Positions 52,861 through 60,549 of a stretch of 64,000 nucleotides of DNA are shown piece after piece. Source of the DNA: DASSUW01 sp963849695 (GTDB lineage Bacteria; Actinomycetota; Thermoleophilia; Solirubrobacterales; Solirubrobacteraceae); contig CAWKIT010000003.1 of NCBI GenBank assembly GCA_963849695.1, positions 248,001 to 312,000 on the forward strand. Reading direction: 5' to 3'. The first letter of the stretch is position 1; each line of letters starts with the position of its first letter. Both the position numbers and the translations under genes were made by a program. The notes under the pieces were generated by a model. The model made no database searches, was not told the origin of the DNA, and worked only from the letters and a program-made list of their open reading frames with translations.

Positions 52861-54236
52861 GGACGCGCTTCGAAGAGCGTCCTGGTGCCCAGGCGCTCGG
52901 TGCGCTCGATCTCGAATCGGTCGCCGAGGGCGCGCTCGAACGTCGCGCGGTCGTAGTCGGGATTGGCCGTCTCGGTCTTGCCGGAGAGCAGCCGCTGCAC
53001 CATCGGGTCCTCGCGGTCGGGGAACTCGATCACGAGCGCGCAGTCGAGCGAGCGCAGCCAGTCCAGGAACTCGGTGAGGGGCACGTTGCCGGTGATCGCG
53101 ACGTGGTGGACGAGGGCGAGGGCGAGCACCAGGTCGGGCGTGCCGCGGCGCTCGAGCGAAGCGCGTTCGCGGCCGCGCCAGCCGAGGTCGGGCGACGGGT
53201 CGGTGACGCTCATCACGAGCGGCAGGATGTCGCTGCGACCCTTCAGCGCCCGATACAGCCCGTCGACGGTGGCGTGGTCGGCGTCGATCGCCACCACGTG
53301 GTCGGCGTGGTCGGCCGCCACGCGCGAGTACGTGCCGTCGTTGCAGCCGAGGTCCCAGGTGAGCCCGCCCGGCCGGCGGGCGGCCGCGGCGCGCACGAAC
53401 TCGGCCTTGCGGCGGGCCTCCTCGTCGCTGTACGTGTTGGTGGTGCCGTACTCGTTCCACGCCGTCCGGCCCGGCCGGTACTCGAGCCGGCGCACGAGCT
53501 TCTCCAGCTTCCGCAGGTTGGCGTCGAGCAGCTCCTTGCGGAACCCCGCGCGCGTGAGCTCGCGCTTGACCTCGCGGCCGCCGGCGTCCGCGTAGCGGGC
53601 CTCGAGCCGCGCGTGCAGGACGACGTGGGTGAGCACGCCGCGCCGGCGCTTGGGCAGCAGACCGCGCGCGTCGGCCGGCGTGATCCCGTCGATCGAGCCG
53701 CGCAGCCAGGCGTGGTAGGACACTCCCTTGTACGCCTGCAGCATCAGCGGATAGAGGTAGAGCATGCAGAACTGGCGGTAGCCCGCCCACGGCTCGCCCG
53801 GACGCAGGCGCTCGAACGACCCGATGTCGATGAACACCGGCTCGGCTCCGCGCCACTGGACGTTGTAGGGCGACGCGTCCTTCAGCGTGAGGTCGTGCGC
53901 GAGCGCCTCGCGACCGAGCGCGAGCTGCAGCAGCGCGGCGTCCTTGAGCATGCTGAACGGCCACTCATACGGATGCGAGACGAACGGCACGCGCTCGTGC
54001 TCGAGCGCTCCGGCAGCGGGCTCGCCGGGCAGCTCGGGCAGCTCTTCGAGCGCGGCCGGCTCGGTCGTGATCAGCCGCCGGTCGTGCGCCAGCGGCGTGG
54101 CGGCGAGCGCCTCCCAGTCCTCCAAGGCGCTGCGGGTGAGCGCCCGGAACACGGCGCCGTCGCGGATGAAGACGCGGCTCTCGGGGTCCCGGAAGGAGCT
54201 TGCCTCAGCTTCTGGTGCGCGACTCAGAGGGCTCAT
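52857..54236 (-). CDS. SAM-dependent methyltransferase with kinase-like N-terminal domain (NoeA-related)
   Basis: The 459-residue protein has two parts. Residues 1-230 include LTLKDASPYNVQWRGAEPVF followed by IDIGSFERL, which resembles the catalytic loop (D-x4-N) and metal-binding D-x-G of protein/aminoglycoside kinases. Residues 260-459 form a class I methyltransferase: motif I WDLGCNDGTYSRVAADHADH, VVAIDAD and LVLALALVHHVA. The arrangement recalls the NoeA-like proteins next to nodulation or polysaccharide genes. It lies between a small membrane protein and a sulfatase with overlapping ends on both sides, pointing to a coupled surface-glycan modification. The methyl acceptor is unknown. Confidence 0.82.
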   Translation of the reverse strand: MSPLSRAPEAEASSFRDPESRVFIRDGAVFRALTRSALEDWEALAATPLAHDRRLITTEPAALEELPELPGEPAAGALEHERVPFVSHPYEWPFSMLKDAALLQLALGREALAHDLTLKDASPYNVQWRGAEPVFIDIGSFERLRPGEPWAGYRQFCMLYLYPLMLQAYKGVSYHAWLRGSIDGITPADARGLLPKRRRGVLTHVVLHARLEARYADAGGREVKRELTRAGFRKELLDANLRKLEKLVRRLEYRPGRTAWNEYGTTNTYSDEEARRKAEFVRAAAARRPGGLTWDLGCNDGTYSRVAADHADHVVAIDADHATVDGLYRALKGRSDILPLVMSVTDPSPDLGWRGRERASLERRGTPDLVLALALVHHVAITGNVPLTEFLDWLRSLDCALVIEFPDREDPMVQRLLSGKTETANPDYDRATFERALGDRFEIERTERLGTRTLFEARP

Positions 54237-54369
54237 CCTTGCGGATCCGGAGGATCCTCAGGATGCGGCGCCAGTAGAACTTGGCCGCCACGCTGATGGC
54301 CGCGATGCCGCCGACCAGCAGCTGCAAGAGCATGCTGCCGGTGCCTGGATCCAGATAGCCGAGTAACAC
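54205..54369 (-). CDS. Small membrane protein of the YLDPGTGS type
   Basis: The 54-residue frame starts at GTG 54369 and reads LLGYLDPGTGSMLLQLLVGG, then IAAISVAAKFYWRRILRILR, and ends in a charged tail. It has one transmembrane helix preceded by the conserved-looking YLDPGTGS and followed by a basic cytoplasmic face. Its 3' end overlaps the methyltransferase start by 32 bp. I have seen such short proteins beside sulfatase and methyltransferase genes, but no function is known to me. Confidence 0.7.
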   Translation of the reverse strand: MLLGYLDPGTGSMLLQLLVGGIAAISVAAKFYWRRILRILRIRKDEPSESRTRS

Positions 54370-54384
54370 CCCGGCAACATCATG

Positions 54385-55732
54385 TCACGAATGCAGGTCG
54401 GCCAGCGCCGCGGTGAACACCTCGGTGTGGCGGTCGACGTCCGCGTCGGTGGTCGCCGGGCACATCAGGGCCATGTTGTGGAACGGCGTGATGAGGATCC
54501 CGCGGTTGGCGAGGTAGACGTGCAGGTAGTCCTCGAGCTCGTGGTCGCCGGCGGCGGCCGAGGCGCTGCCGGTGCGCGGCGGCGGCGAGGCGAAGCGGTA
54601 CTCGCAGCGGGCGCCGAGCCGGATGGTCGACCACGGGAGGTCGTGGGCGTCGATCGCGGCTTGCACGCCGTCGTCGAACCGCGTGGCGCGGGCGGTCATG
54701 TGCTCGAACGCTCCCTCGGTCAGCACGTGCTCGAGGGTGGCGCGGGTGGCGGCCAGGGACAGCGCGTTGCCGGCCAGGGTGCCGCCCACCCCGCCGGTGT
54801 CGACGAGGTCGGCTTCGCGGTCGGCCGTGATCTTCCCGGCGAGCTCGGCGCTGACTCCGTAGGCGCCGCACGGGACGCCGCCCGCGATCGCCTTGCCGAT
54901 CGTGACGATGTCGGGCTCGAGGCCCCATTCACGGGTTGCGCCGCCCGGGCCGGCGGAGAACGTGTGCGTCTCGTCGTTGATCAGCAGCGTGCCGTGCTCG
55001 CGCGTGAGCCGGCGGACGCTCTCCAGGTAGCCGGGCTCGGGGAGCACGATGCCGATGTTGGTCAGCGCCGGCTCCATCAGCACGGCGGCGACGTCGTGGT
55101 GCGGCGAGCTCGTCCGCCAGCTGGCCGGGCTCGTTGAACTCGGCGACGCGGGTGGTCTGGGCGAGGTCGACCGGCCTGCCGACGTTGCCGGGCCGCGCGA
55201 CGACCTCGCCCTGCTCGTCGCGCAGCGCGAACGCCTCGTCGACGCTGCCGTGGTAGCACCAGGCGTTGACGAGGATCTTCGGGCGCTTCGTCACCTGGCG
55301 GGCGAGCCGGATGGCCCAGCGGTTGGCGTCGGTCGCCGTGAGCGTGAACGACCACTGCGGCGGGCCGAAGCGGCGGGCGAGCTCGGCGCCGACCCAGGCG
55401 GCGTCCTCGGTCGGCATCATCGCGGTGATGCCGTGCGCGCTGCGGCTTGCGATCGCCTCGACGGTCGCGGGCGGCGAGTGGCCGGCCATCGCGCCGGTGT
55501 CGCCGAGCGCGAAGTCGACATAGGTGTGGCCGTCGAGGTCGGTCACGCGGGCGTCCTGCGCGTGGTCGAGATAGAGCGGGAAGCCGCCCGCGGCGAGGTT
55601 CATCCACGTCATGGGGACGCCGCCGAGCAGGTATGGCTGGGCGTCTTGGTAGGCGGCCTTTGACCGCGGGTTGTCGTCGGCGAAGGCCTGGCGCTCGCGG
55701 GCGAGCAGGGTTTGGAGACGGTCGCGGTTCAC
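54385..55732 (-). CDS. Class III aminotransferase, GSA-aminomutase-like (single-base insertion near 55100)
   Basis: The N-terminal frame starts MNRDRLQTLLARERQAFADD and contains VTDLDGHTYVDFALGDTGAM, TATDANRWAIRLAR and NAWCYHGSVDEAF. The C-terminal frame has VLMEPALTNIGIVLPEPGYL, LLINDETHTFSAGPGG and the PLP-binding Lys in DIVTIGKAIAGGVPCGA. The switch occurs at about 55098-55106, and removing one base gives 448 residues, normal for the family. PLP-phosphate residues usual in the GSxA motif appear as TATDAN. It is transcribed toward the methyltransferase operon and may be independent of it. Substrate unknown. Confidence 0.8.
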
Positions 55733-55771
55733 GCGCGGAGCGTATTCGGCTCGAAACTGCAGCCGGGGTCG

Positions 55772-55813
55772 AGTGTCGAGTTCGTCCCCCTCAGGGGCAA
55801 CAAAGTCGACACT
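55772..55813. repeat. 42-bp imperfect palindrome upstream of the aminotransferase
   Basis: AGTGTCGA (55772-55779) pairs with TCGACACT (55806-55813), and the inside folds again as CCCCT/AGGGG. It lies in the 122-bp gap between the aminotransferase start and the stop of the small imuB-linked gene. It could be the terminator of the imuB unit or a REP-type palindrome. Confidence 0.5.
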
Positions 55814-55854
55814 GGGCCGAACCCGCCTCCCTCAAAGCCCGAAGTTCGCCCGCC

Positions 55855-56097
55855 TCAGCGCTGCGTGTACCACCGCCCACGCTCGAGGTCGCGGAAGGCG
55901 ACGAGGTTGCGGCCGTCGGCGGTGACGATCTCCCAGTAGCGGCGGCGGAGTGGCGCCTTGGACCACCAGCGGTCCTCGATCAGCCAGGACTCGCGGATCG
56001 CGTCGACCTTGCGGCCGTCGACCGTCTCCGGGCGGCCGTCGGCGGCGGCCTCGACGGTGGCGGGCCGGGGCTCGGCGAGGCGGCGCGGGCTGCTCAT
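55855..56097 (-). CDS. Small protein coupled to ImuB (DUF6504-like)
   Basis: The 80-residue protein ends ESWLIEDRWWSKAPLRRRYW, then EIVTADGRNLVAFRDLERGR WYTQR. This Trp-rich, beta-strand-like module is found beside Y-family polymerase genes in several phyla; I believe it corresponds to DUF6504, but that is from memory. Its ATG overlaps the imuB stop (ATGA), so it is translated with ImuB and lies under the same SOS box. An accessory role in the mutasome is an attractive inference. Confidence 0.7.
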   Translation of the reverse strand: MSSPRRLAEPRPATVEAAADGRPETVDGRKVDAIRESWLIEDRWWSKAPLRRRYWEIVTADGRNLVAFRDLERGRWYTQR

Positions 56098-57272
56098 GGA
56101 TCCCAGGGCGTCAGCGCCAGGCGGCGCTCGGGGACGCGCGAGTCGGGGTCGACGGGGAGGATGCGCAGCGCGGCGTCCGGCCCCGCGGCGGCGCGGGCCT
56201 GGCGGACGGCCTCCCTCAGGCGGGCGGCGCGGATGGCGGCGGCCTCGGCCAGCAGCGAGCGCTGGTCGCCGGACGGCGGGCCGAAGCCCTCCGCGCGCAG
56301 GCGCAGCGCGTCGGCCGGCGCCGGGAGCTCGGCCAGGCGGGGGGCGAGCACGAGCCGCATCCGCCGCGGGTCGGCGAGCGCCTCGCGGAAGGTCACGCGC
56401 GTGCGCCAGCTTCCGCCCTCGACCAGCTTGGCGCCGAGCACGGCCGCGCGCAGCGGCCGGCCGCGACGCTCGCGGCGGGCGAGCAGCCGGTCGATCAGCA
56501 GGCCGAGCGCGCGCTCGAGCTGCTGCCCGGAGGCCGACTCGGGCAGCTCGAGGCGCTCCTCGAGGTTCTCGGCGGGCCGGCGGGGCCGGAGCGGGGAGTC
56601 CTTCCCGCGCGCGAGGTCCTTCGCCAGCGGGCCGGCGGGGCCGAAGCGGTCGGCGAGGGCGGCGCGGGGCAGCGCGGCGAGCTCGCCGAGCGTGCGGATC
56701 CCGAAGCGCTCGAGGGTCTCCGGCAGCGCCGCGGTCTCGGCGCGGTGGGCGAGCAGGTCCACCGGCAGCGGCGCCAGGTAGGCGGCGAGGCGGTTCTCAG
56801 GCGCCAGCTCGGGACGCCGGACGCGGGCGCGGGAGGCGGCCGCGAGGGCGGCGAAGCGCGACGGCGCCGCTCCCAGGCGCGCCGGGGTCCCGAGCGCGCG
56901 CCGCGCCGCCGCGATCACCCCCTCGACCGCGCCGCCGTGCAGCTTGCGCAGACCGCGCGCGTCGAACCAGGCGAGGCCCGGCCGGCCTGACTCGACCGCC
57001 GCGCCGATGCCCTCGAGCGCGATGAGGAGGCGCTCCCACTCGTCCGCCACGCCCGCGGGGTCGGGCGTGACCAGCCGCAGCTGCGGGCAGCGCGCGAGCG
57101 CCTCCCCCAGGCGGATCCCGGCGCGCACGCCGTAGGCCTCGGCGGCGGCGGACGCCTCCCCGATCAGCTGCTCGCGCCCGGCCTCGGGCGCCAGCGCGAC
57201 GGGCCCGGCGGCCAGCGCCTCGCGGCCGCCGGCGGCGACGGCGAGCTCGAAGCGCGGGATCATGATGCACAC
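56094..57272 (-). CDS. imuB: ImuB-like Y-family polymerase-related protein
   Basis: From the GTG at 57272 the protein has 392 residues; TTG 57278, GTG 57287 and ATG 57263 are alternative starts, all within or just after the SOS box. It begins CIMIPRFELAVAAGGREALA and has palm- and helix-hairpin-helix-like segments (RFGIRTLGELAALPRAALAD RFG) and a little-finger region (LEERLELPESASGQQLERAL). The catalytic acidic residues of active Y-family polymerases (DxD and SxDE) are not visible, as in ImuB, which acts as a clamp-binding hub for DnaE2. An SOS box overlaps the start. Confidence 0.85.
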   Translation of the reverse strand: MCIMIPRFELAVAAGGREALAAGPVALAPEAGREQLIGEASAAAEAYGVRAGIRLGEALARCPQLRLVTPDPAGVADEWERLLIALEGIGAAVESGRPGLAWFDARGLRKLHGGAVEGVIAAARRALGTPARLGAAPSRFAALAAASRARVRRPELAPENRLAAYLAPLPVDLLAHRAETAALPETLERFGIRTLGELAALPRAALADRFGPAGPLAKDLARGKDSPLRPRRPAENLEERLELPESASGQQLERALGLLIDRLLARRERRGRPLRAAVLGAKLVEGGSWRTRVTFREALADPRRMRLVLAPRLAELPAPADALRLRAEGFGPPSGDQRSLLAEAAAIRAARLREAVRQARAAAGPDAALRILPVDPDSRVPERRLALTPWDP

Positions 57273-57280
57273 GATCAAGA

Positions 57281-57294
57281 CGAACACATGTTCG
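57281..57294. promoter_or_regulatory. LexA (SOS) box of imuB
   Basis: CGAACACATGTTCG matches CGAAC-N4-GTTCG exactly and lies 8 bp upstream of the chosen imuB start, overlapping other possible starts. This mirrors the dnaE2 arrangement. Confidence 0.88.
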
Positions 57295-57426
57295 CACCTG
57301 TGCTCGACGAGGGCAAGCGGCGAACCGCTCGTGGCGTCTTCCCACCGGCCGGTGCGCCGCGTATCCGATCGCGCAATTTGCGCGTATGCGGGAGTGACGA
57401 CGGGGGTACTTCGCTCGTCAACTAGG

Positions 57427-57455
57427 AAGGGCCCCCGGGATTCCCGGAGGCCCTT
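57427..57455 (-). terminator. Terminator of RNase P RNA
   Basis: AAGGGCCCCCGGGA (57427-57440) and TCCCGGAGGCCCTT (57442-57455) form a 14-bp stem with one mismatch immediately downstream of the rnpB 3' end, and it separates rnpB from imuB. Confidence 0.8.
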
Positions 57456-57463
57456 TCCCTTAG

Positions 57464-57780
57464 CAGACCTGTAAGCCGGATTCTGTCTTGAGCAGCCATC
57501 CATCTCAGCGGCCTACCTGGACCTCGGCGGGCAGCCTGCAAGCGGTCCTGCTTGGCCTTGCACCGGGTGGGGTTTGCCTGGCCGCCGCGTCACCGCGGCG
57601 CCGGTGCGCTCTTACCGCACCATTTCAACCTTGCCGGCCCGCCGGTGGCGGACGTAGGCGGTGTGATTTCTGTGGCACTTTCCCGCGGGTTTCCCCGGGT
57701 CGGCGTTACCGACCACCGTGCCCTGTGGTGTCCGGACTTTCCTCGAAGGTGCCTGCACCTCCGCGTGCTGCTCGGCCTGC
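57464..57780 (-). ncRNA. rnpB: RNase P RNA, type A
   Basis: Read on the minus strand the sequence holds the universal core GAGGAAAGTCCGGAC near the 5' end, followed by CAGGGCACGGTGGTCGGTAA, CGGGAAAGTGCCACAGAAA, and near the 3' end ACAGAATCCGGCTTACAGGT. GCAGGCC at the 5' end pairs with GGTCTGC at the 3' end to close helix P1. It is the catalytic RNA that matures tRNA 5' ends. Length about 317 nt. Confidence 0.96.
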
Positions 57781-57788
57781 GGACTGGA

Positions 57789-57816
57789 ACCGTAGCGCGC
57801 GTAAAGGTACAGTCAA
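57789..57816 (-). promoter_or_regulatory. rnpB: rnpB promoter
   Basis: On the minus strand TTGACT (57811-57816) and TACGGT (57789-57794) are separated by 16 bp and place the start at about 57780, exactly where RNase P RNA should begin. Confidence 0.75.
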
Positions 57817-57822
57817 CAGACC

Positions 57823-58053
57823 ATGCAGTCCGTCCGCCAGCAGGACGACACTGAAGTCATGTACGACGTGATCTACATCGACGCCCACGGCAGCGAGACG
57901 CCGGTGGCGCAGCACGTCGACGACCGGAAGGAAGCCACCGACGTCGCCCGGCAGGCCGCTGCCGAGCGTGGCGCGGGGCGCATGTTCCTTCCGGGCTCGA
58001 CGAAGCTGCGCAACTGCGTCTGTGTCGTGCCGGTGGACCGGGAAGCCGCGTAG
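57823..58053 (+). CDS. Small conserved hypothetical protein
   Basis: The 76-residue frame starts at 57823 or, from ATG 57859, gives 64 residues (MYDVIYIDAHGSETPVAQHV). It continues EATDVARQAAAERGAGRMFL and LRNCVCVVPVD. The compact alpha/beta character and lack of repeats suggest a real protein; I do not recognise a named family. No good ribosome site precedes either start, so a leaderless mRNA divergent from rnpB is possible. Confidence 0.65.
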   Translation: MQSVRQQDDTEVMYDVIYIDAHGSETPVAQHVDDRKEATDVARQAAAERGAGRMFLPGSTKLRNCVCVVPVDREAA

Positions 58054-58133
58054 CCTCCCGCCGGGCGCGTGCCCGGAACGCCGCCTGATGGCGGCGCGTG
58101 GATCGATCGCGTTGTGAGGTACGGTGCCCGCCC

Positions 58134-58985
58134 ATGCGAGTCGGAGTGATCGGCGGCGGCCTGATGGGCTCGGGGATCGCCGAGGTGTGCGCGCGCTCGG
58201 GCGTCGACGTGACCGTCGTCGAGGTCGATGAGGCGCGCTGCGAGAAGTCGCAGGCCGCTATCTCGAAGTCGCTCGACCGCGGCGTCCGCGGTGGGCACGT
58301 GTCGGAGGAGGACCGGCAGACCGCGCTCGATCACCTCGCGTTCACGACCGCGCTCGACGACGTCGAGGGCGCCGACGTCGCGATCGAGGCGATCGTCGAG
58401 GACGAGGGCCTGAAGCGTGAGATGTTCCGGCGCCTCGACTCCCTGCTCCCGGACGCGCAGTTCCTCGCCTCGAACACCTCCTCCGTGCCGATCATGAAGC
58501 TCGGGGCCGAGACGTCGCAGCCCCACAAGGTCATCGGCCTGCACTTCTTCAACCCGGTGCCGGTGCTGCCGCTGGTCGAGATCGTGCACTCGATCATGAC
58601 CGCCGACGACACCGCCGCCCGCGCGCGCGAGTTCGCCGAGGACACGCTCGGCAAGCAGTGCATCGACTCGCAGGACCGCGCCGGCTTCGTGGTCAACGCG
58701 CTGCTGATCCCGTACCTGCTGTCGGCGATCAAGATGTACGAGTCGGGCTTCGCGTCGCGCGAGGACATCGATCGCGGCATGGTGCTCGGCTGTGCCCATC
58801 CGATGGGGCCGCTGGCGCTCTCCGACCTGATCGGGCTCGACACGCTGCTGGCGGTGAGCGAGTCGCTGCACGAGGAGTTCCGCGATCCCTCCTCCGTCTC
58901 CCCCGCGCTGCTGAACCGGATGGTCGAGGCGGGCCTTCTGGGCCGCAAGACCGGCCGCGGCTTCTACGAGTACTCGAAGAATTAG
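58134..58985 (+). CDS. 3-hydroxyacyl-CoA dehydrogenase (3-hydroxybutyryl-CoA type)
   Basis: The start at MRVGVIGGGLMGSGIAEVCA gives 283 residues, exactly the single-domain HBD length. The NAD-binding GxGxMGxGIA motif is at the N-terminus. Catalytic residues are in SNTSSVPI and GLHFFNPVPVLPLVEIV. The C-terminal helical domain shows DRAGFVVNALLIPYLLSAI and GCAHPMGPLALSDLIGLDT, and ends GRGFYEYSKN. It interconverts 3-hydroxybutyryl-CoA and acetoacetyl-CoA. It stands alone, convergent with the SnoaL-like gene. Confidence 0.94.
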   Translation: MRVGVIGGGLMGSGIAEVCARSGVDVTVVEVDEARCEKSQAAISKSLDRGVRGGHVSEEDRQTALDHLAFTTALDDVEGADVAIEAIVEDEGLKREMFRRLDSLLPDAQFLASNTSSVPIMKLGAETSQPHKVIGLHFFNPVPVLPLVEIVHSIMTADDTAARAREFAEDTLGKQCIDSQDRAGFVVNALLIPYLLSAIKMYESGFASREDIDRGMVLGCAHPMGPLALSDLIGLDTLLAVSESLHEEFRDPSSVSPALLNRMVEAGLLGRKTGRGFYEYSKN

Positions 58986-59362
58986 CTCAGGATCGAGCTG
59001 TGGCGGGCGACGACCTGCCAGCGGCCGTCGAGCCGGCTCCAGACGTCGGTCAGCCGGAACGCGTTCGAGAGGCTCGTGTGGTGGAAGCTCGCGACCTGCG
59101 AGTAGCGCGAGTGGACGACGGCGGTGTCGCCGTGGACGTCGATGTCCATCGACTCGTACGCGAACGAGACGATCGTGTAGCCCTCGCGCGCCGCCTCGAT
59201 CCACTGCTCGCGCGTCATCGGCTCCGGGTTGAGGTGGATCGCGGTGAACCGGAAGCTGGGCGCGACGATCTCCTCGAGCCGGGCCATGTCGCGGTCCTCG
59301 ACCGCCTGCATCCAGTCCCGCTGGAGTTGGGCCAGCTCGGCGCGGTCCTCCTCGACGGTCAT
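58982..59362 (-). CDS. NTF2-like (SnoaL/DUF4440) protein
   Basis: The 126-residue protein has the cone-shaped NTF2-like pattern: an N-terminal helix (RAELAQLQRDWMQAVEDRDM), ARLEEIVAPSFRFTAIH, and C-terminal strands with RLTDVWSRLDGRWQVVARHS. Such folds serve as small isomerases, ketosteroid-binding or ligand-binding domains. It overlaps the dehydrogenase stop by 4 bp convergently. No specific function can be assigned. Confidence 0.85.
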   Translation of the reverse strand: MTVEEDRAELAQLQRDWMQAVEDRDMARLEEIVAPSFRFTAIHLNPEPMTREQWIEAAREGYTIVSFAYESMDIDVHGDTAVVHSRYSQVASFHHTSLSNAFRLTDVWSRLDGRWQVVARHSSILS

Positions 59363-59396
59363 GTCGGCGGCAGGCTACACGCCCGCGCGCGGGCCG

Positions 59397-59639
59397 CTAC
59401 CAGAGCGTGGCGCCGCAGCTTTCGCAGCGGCCGCCGACGATGCCGGCGCCCGCCGACTCGCGCGGGAGGAGCTCACCGCCGCACGCCGGGCAGGCGGCGG
59501 GCACGTCGGCGCGCAGGACCTCCCACGCGCGCGAGATCACGTCGTCGAGCGTAGGCCCCGTCTCGTCGGGCGGCGGCGGGGAGTCGCCCTCGCCGAAGCG
59601 AAGGGCGGCCGGGCCGCGAGTGAGCAGCGCGGTGCTCAT
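59397..59639 (-). CDS. Small zinc-ribbon protein coupled to lexA
   Basis: The 80-residue protein has an N-terminal region of low complexity (RFGEGDSPPPPDETGPTLDD) and a C-terminal zinc ribbon with two Cys pairs, CPACGGELLP and CESCGATLW. Its ATG overlaps the lexA stop (ATGA), so it is translated together with LexA and must follow the SOS response. Zinc ribbons of this kind bind nucleic acid or proteins; the partner is unknown. Confidence 0.75.
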   Translation of the reverse strand: MSTALLTRGPAALRFGEGDSPPPPDETGPTLDDVISRAWEVLRADVPAACPACGGELLPRESAGAGIVGGRCESCGATLW

Positions 59640-60265
59640 GCCACCTTCCTCAGTACCCCGACCACGCGCCCGAGGATCTGCACCTCGCGCGAGCGGATCG
59701 GCTCCATGGTCTCGTTCTCCGGCTGGAGGCGGACGTGATCGCTCTCCTTGAAGAAGCGCTTGACCGTCGCGTCCTCCCCCAGCAGCGCGACCACGATGTC
59801 GCCGTCGGTCGCCGTGTCCTGCGGGCGGACGACCACGAGGTCTCCGGCCAGGATGCCGGCCTCGACCATCGAGTCGCCCTTCACGGTGAGCACGAACTCG
59901 CCCTCGTCGCCGCCGACGCGCGGGTCGACAGCGACATGGTCCTCGATGTTCTCGTCGGCGAGGATCGGCTGGCCGGCGGCGACGTTGCCGACGAGCGGCA
60001 GGCCGTCCGACCCGCCGACGACGGACTTCACCGCGCCCACCGTCCGGTCCAGCAGCTCGATCGCGCGCGGCTTCGTCGGATCCCGCCGCAGCAGCCCGAT
60101 CTTCTCGAGGTTGGCGAGGTGCGCGTGCACGGTGGACGACGAGGCGAGCCCGACGGCCTTCCCGATGTCCCGCACCGTGGGTGGATATCCGTACTTCGCG
60201 GAGTACTTCTTGATGAAGTCGAAGATCTCCTGCTGGCGCTTCGTCAGGTCCTTCCCGATGTCCAT
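59636..60265 (-). CDS. lexA: SOS repressor LexA
   Basis: Starting at MDIGKDLTKRQQEIFDFIKK gives 209 residues; the longer ORF crosses the SOS box and is rejected. The winged helix spans residues 1-70 (YGYPPTVRDIGKAVGLASSS). The self-cleavage site is Ala97-Gly98 in NVAAGQP, with catalytic Ser132 in KGDSMVEAG and Lys169 in DATVKRFF. RecA-stimulated autoproteolysis inactivates the repressor after DNA damage. An SOS box lies 36 bp upstream. Its likely targets in this window are itself, dnaE2 and imuB. Confidence 0.95.
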   Translation of the reverse strand: MDIGKDLTKRQQEIFDFIKKYSAKYGYPPTVRDIGKAVGLASSSTVHAHLANLEKIGLLRRDPTKPRAIELLDRTVGAVKSVVGGSDGLPLVGNVAAGQPILADENIEDHVAVDPRVGGDEGEFVLTVKGDSMVEAGILAGDLVVVRPQDTATDGDIVVALLGEDATVKRFFKESDHVRLQPENETMEPIRSREVQILGRVVGVLRKVA

Positions 60266-60300
60266 GATCGGCCTCTGCTCCTGGGTTCGTGGCGGGGAAG

Positions 60301-60314
60301 CGAACATCTGTTCG
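60301..60314. promoter_or_regulatory. LexA (SOS) box of lexA
   Basis: CGAACATCTGTTCG is a perfect CGAAC-N4-GTTCG match upstream of lexA, the expected autoregulatory site. With the boxes of dnaE2 and imuB it defines the consensus used by this organism. Confidence 0.9.
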
Positions 60315-60364
60315 AAACGGTAGCGGGGGGTCAGGACGGATGCAAACGGCACCCGGTCCGGGGC

Positions 60365-60370
60365 TATACT
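60365..60370 (+). promoter_or_regulatory. Possible -10 element of the tRNA-Leu gene
   Basis: TATACT lies 12 bp upstream of the mature tRNA 5' end. No convincing -35 element is visible at 16-18 bp, so the promoter call is partial. Confidence 0.45.
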
Positions 60371-60382
60371 CGGCGCTCACCC

Positions 60383-60467
60383 GCGCCGATGGCGGAATTG
60401 GTAGACGCGCCAGGTTGAGGGCCTGGTCCGGGATAACCGGGTGGAGGTTCGAGTCCTCTTCGGCGCA
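60383..60467 (+). tRNA. tRNA-Leu (anticodon GAG)
   Basis: The acceptor stem pairs GCGCCGA (60383-60389) with TCGGCGC (60460-60466). The anticodon arm is CCAGG-TTGAGGG-CCTGG with anticodon GAG. A long class II variable arm (TCCGGGATAACCGGG) and a T arm (GGAGG-TTCGAGT-CCTCT) follow. CCA is not encoded. GAG reads CUC/CUU leucine codons, which are abundant in this genome. Confidence 0.95.
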
Positions 60468-60470
60468 TAC

Positions 60471-60503
60471 GCGAAAGAGCCCGGCAGCAGGCGGGTTCTT
60501 TGC
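60471..60503 (+). terminator. Terminator after tRNA-Leu
   Basis: GCGAAAGAGCCCG and CGGGTTCTTTGCG flank an 8-nt loop and form a stem of about 13 bp a few bases after the tRNA. Confidence 0.75.
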
Positions 60504-60549
60504 GTTTGAGTGCGCGTCAGGGCGATTCGGCCCACCGTTCAGGAGGAGC

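Noticed and set aside
57488..57871. Protein-coding ORFs over the RNase P region
   Set aside because: The stretch is clearly rnpB by its conserved RNA core.
60266..60352. Upstream LexA start
   Set aside because: The extension would translate through the SOS box and adds residues not found in LexA proteins.
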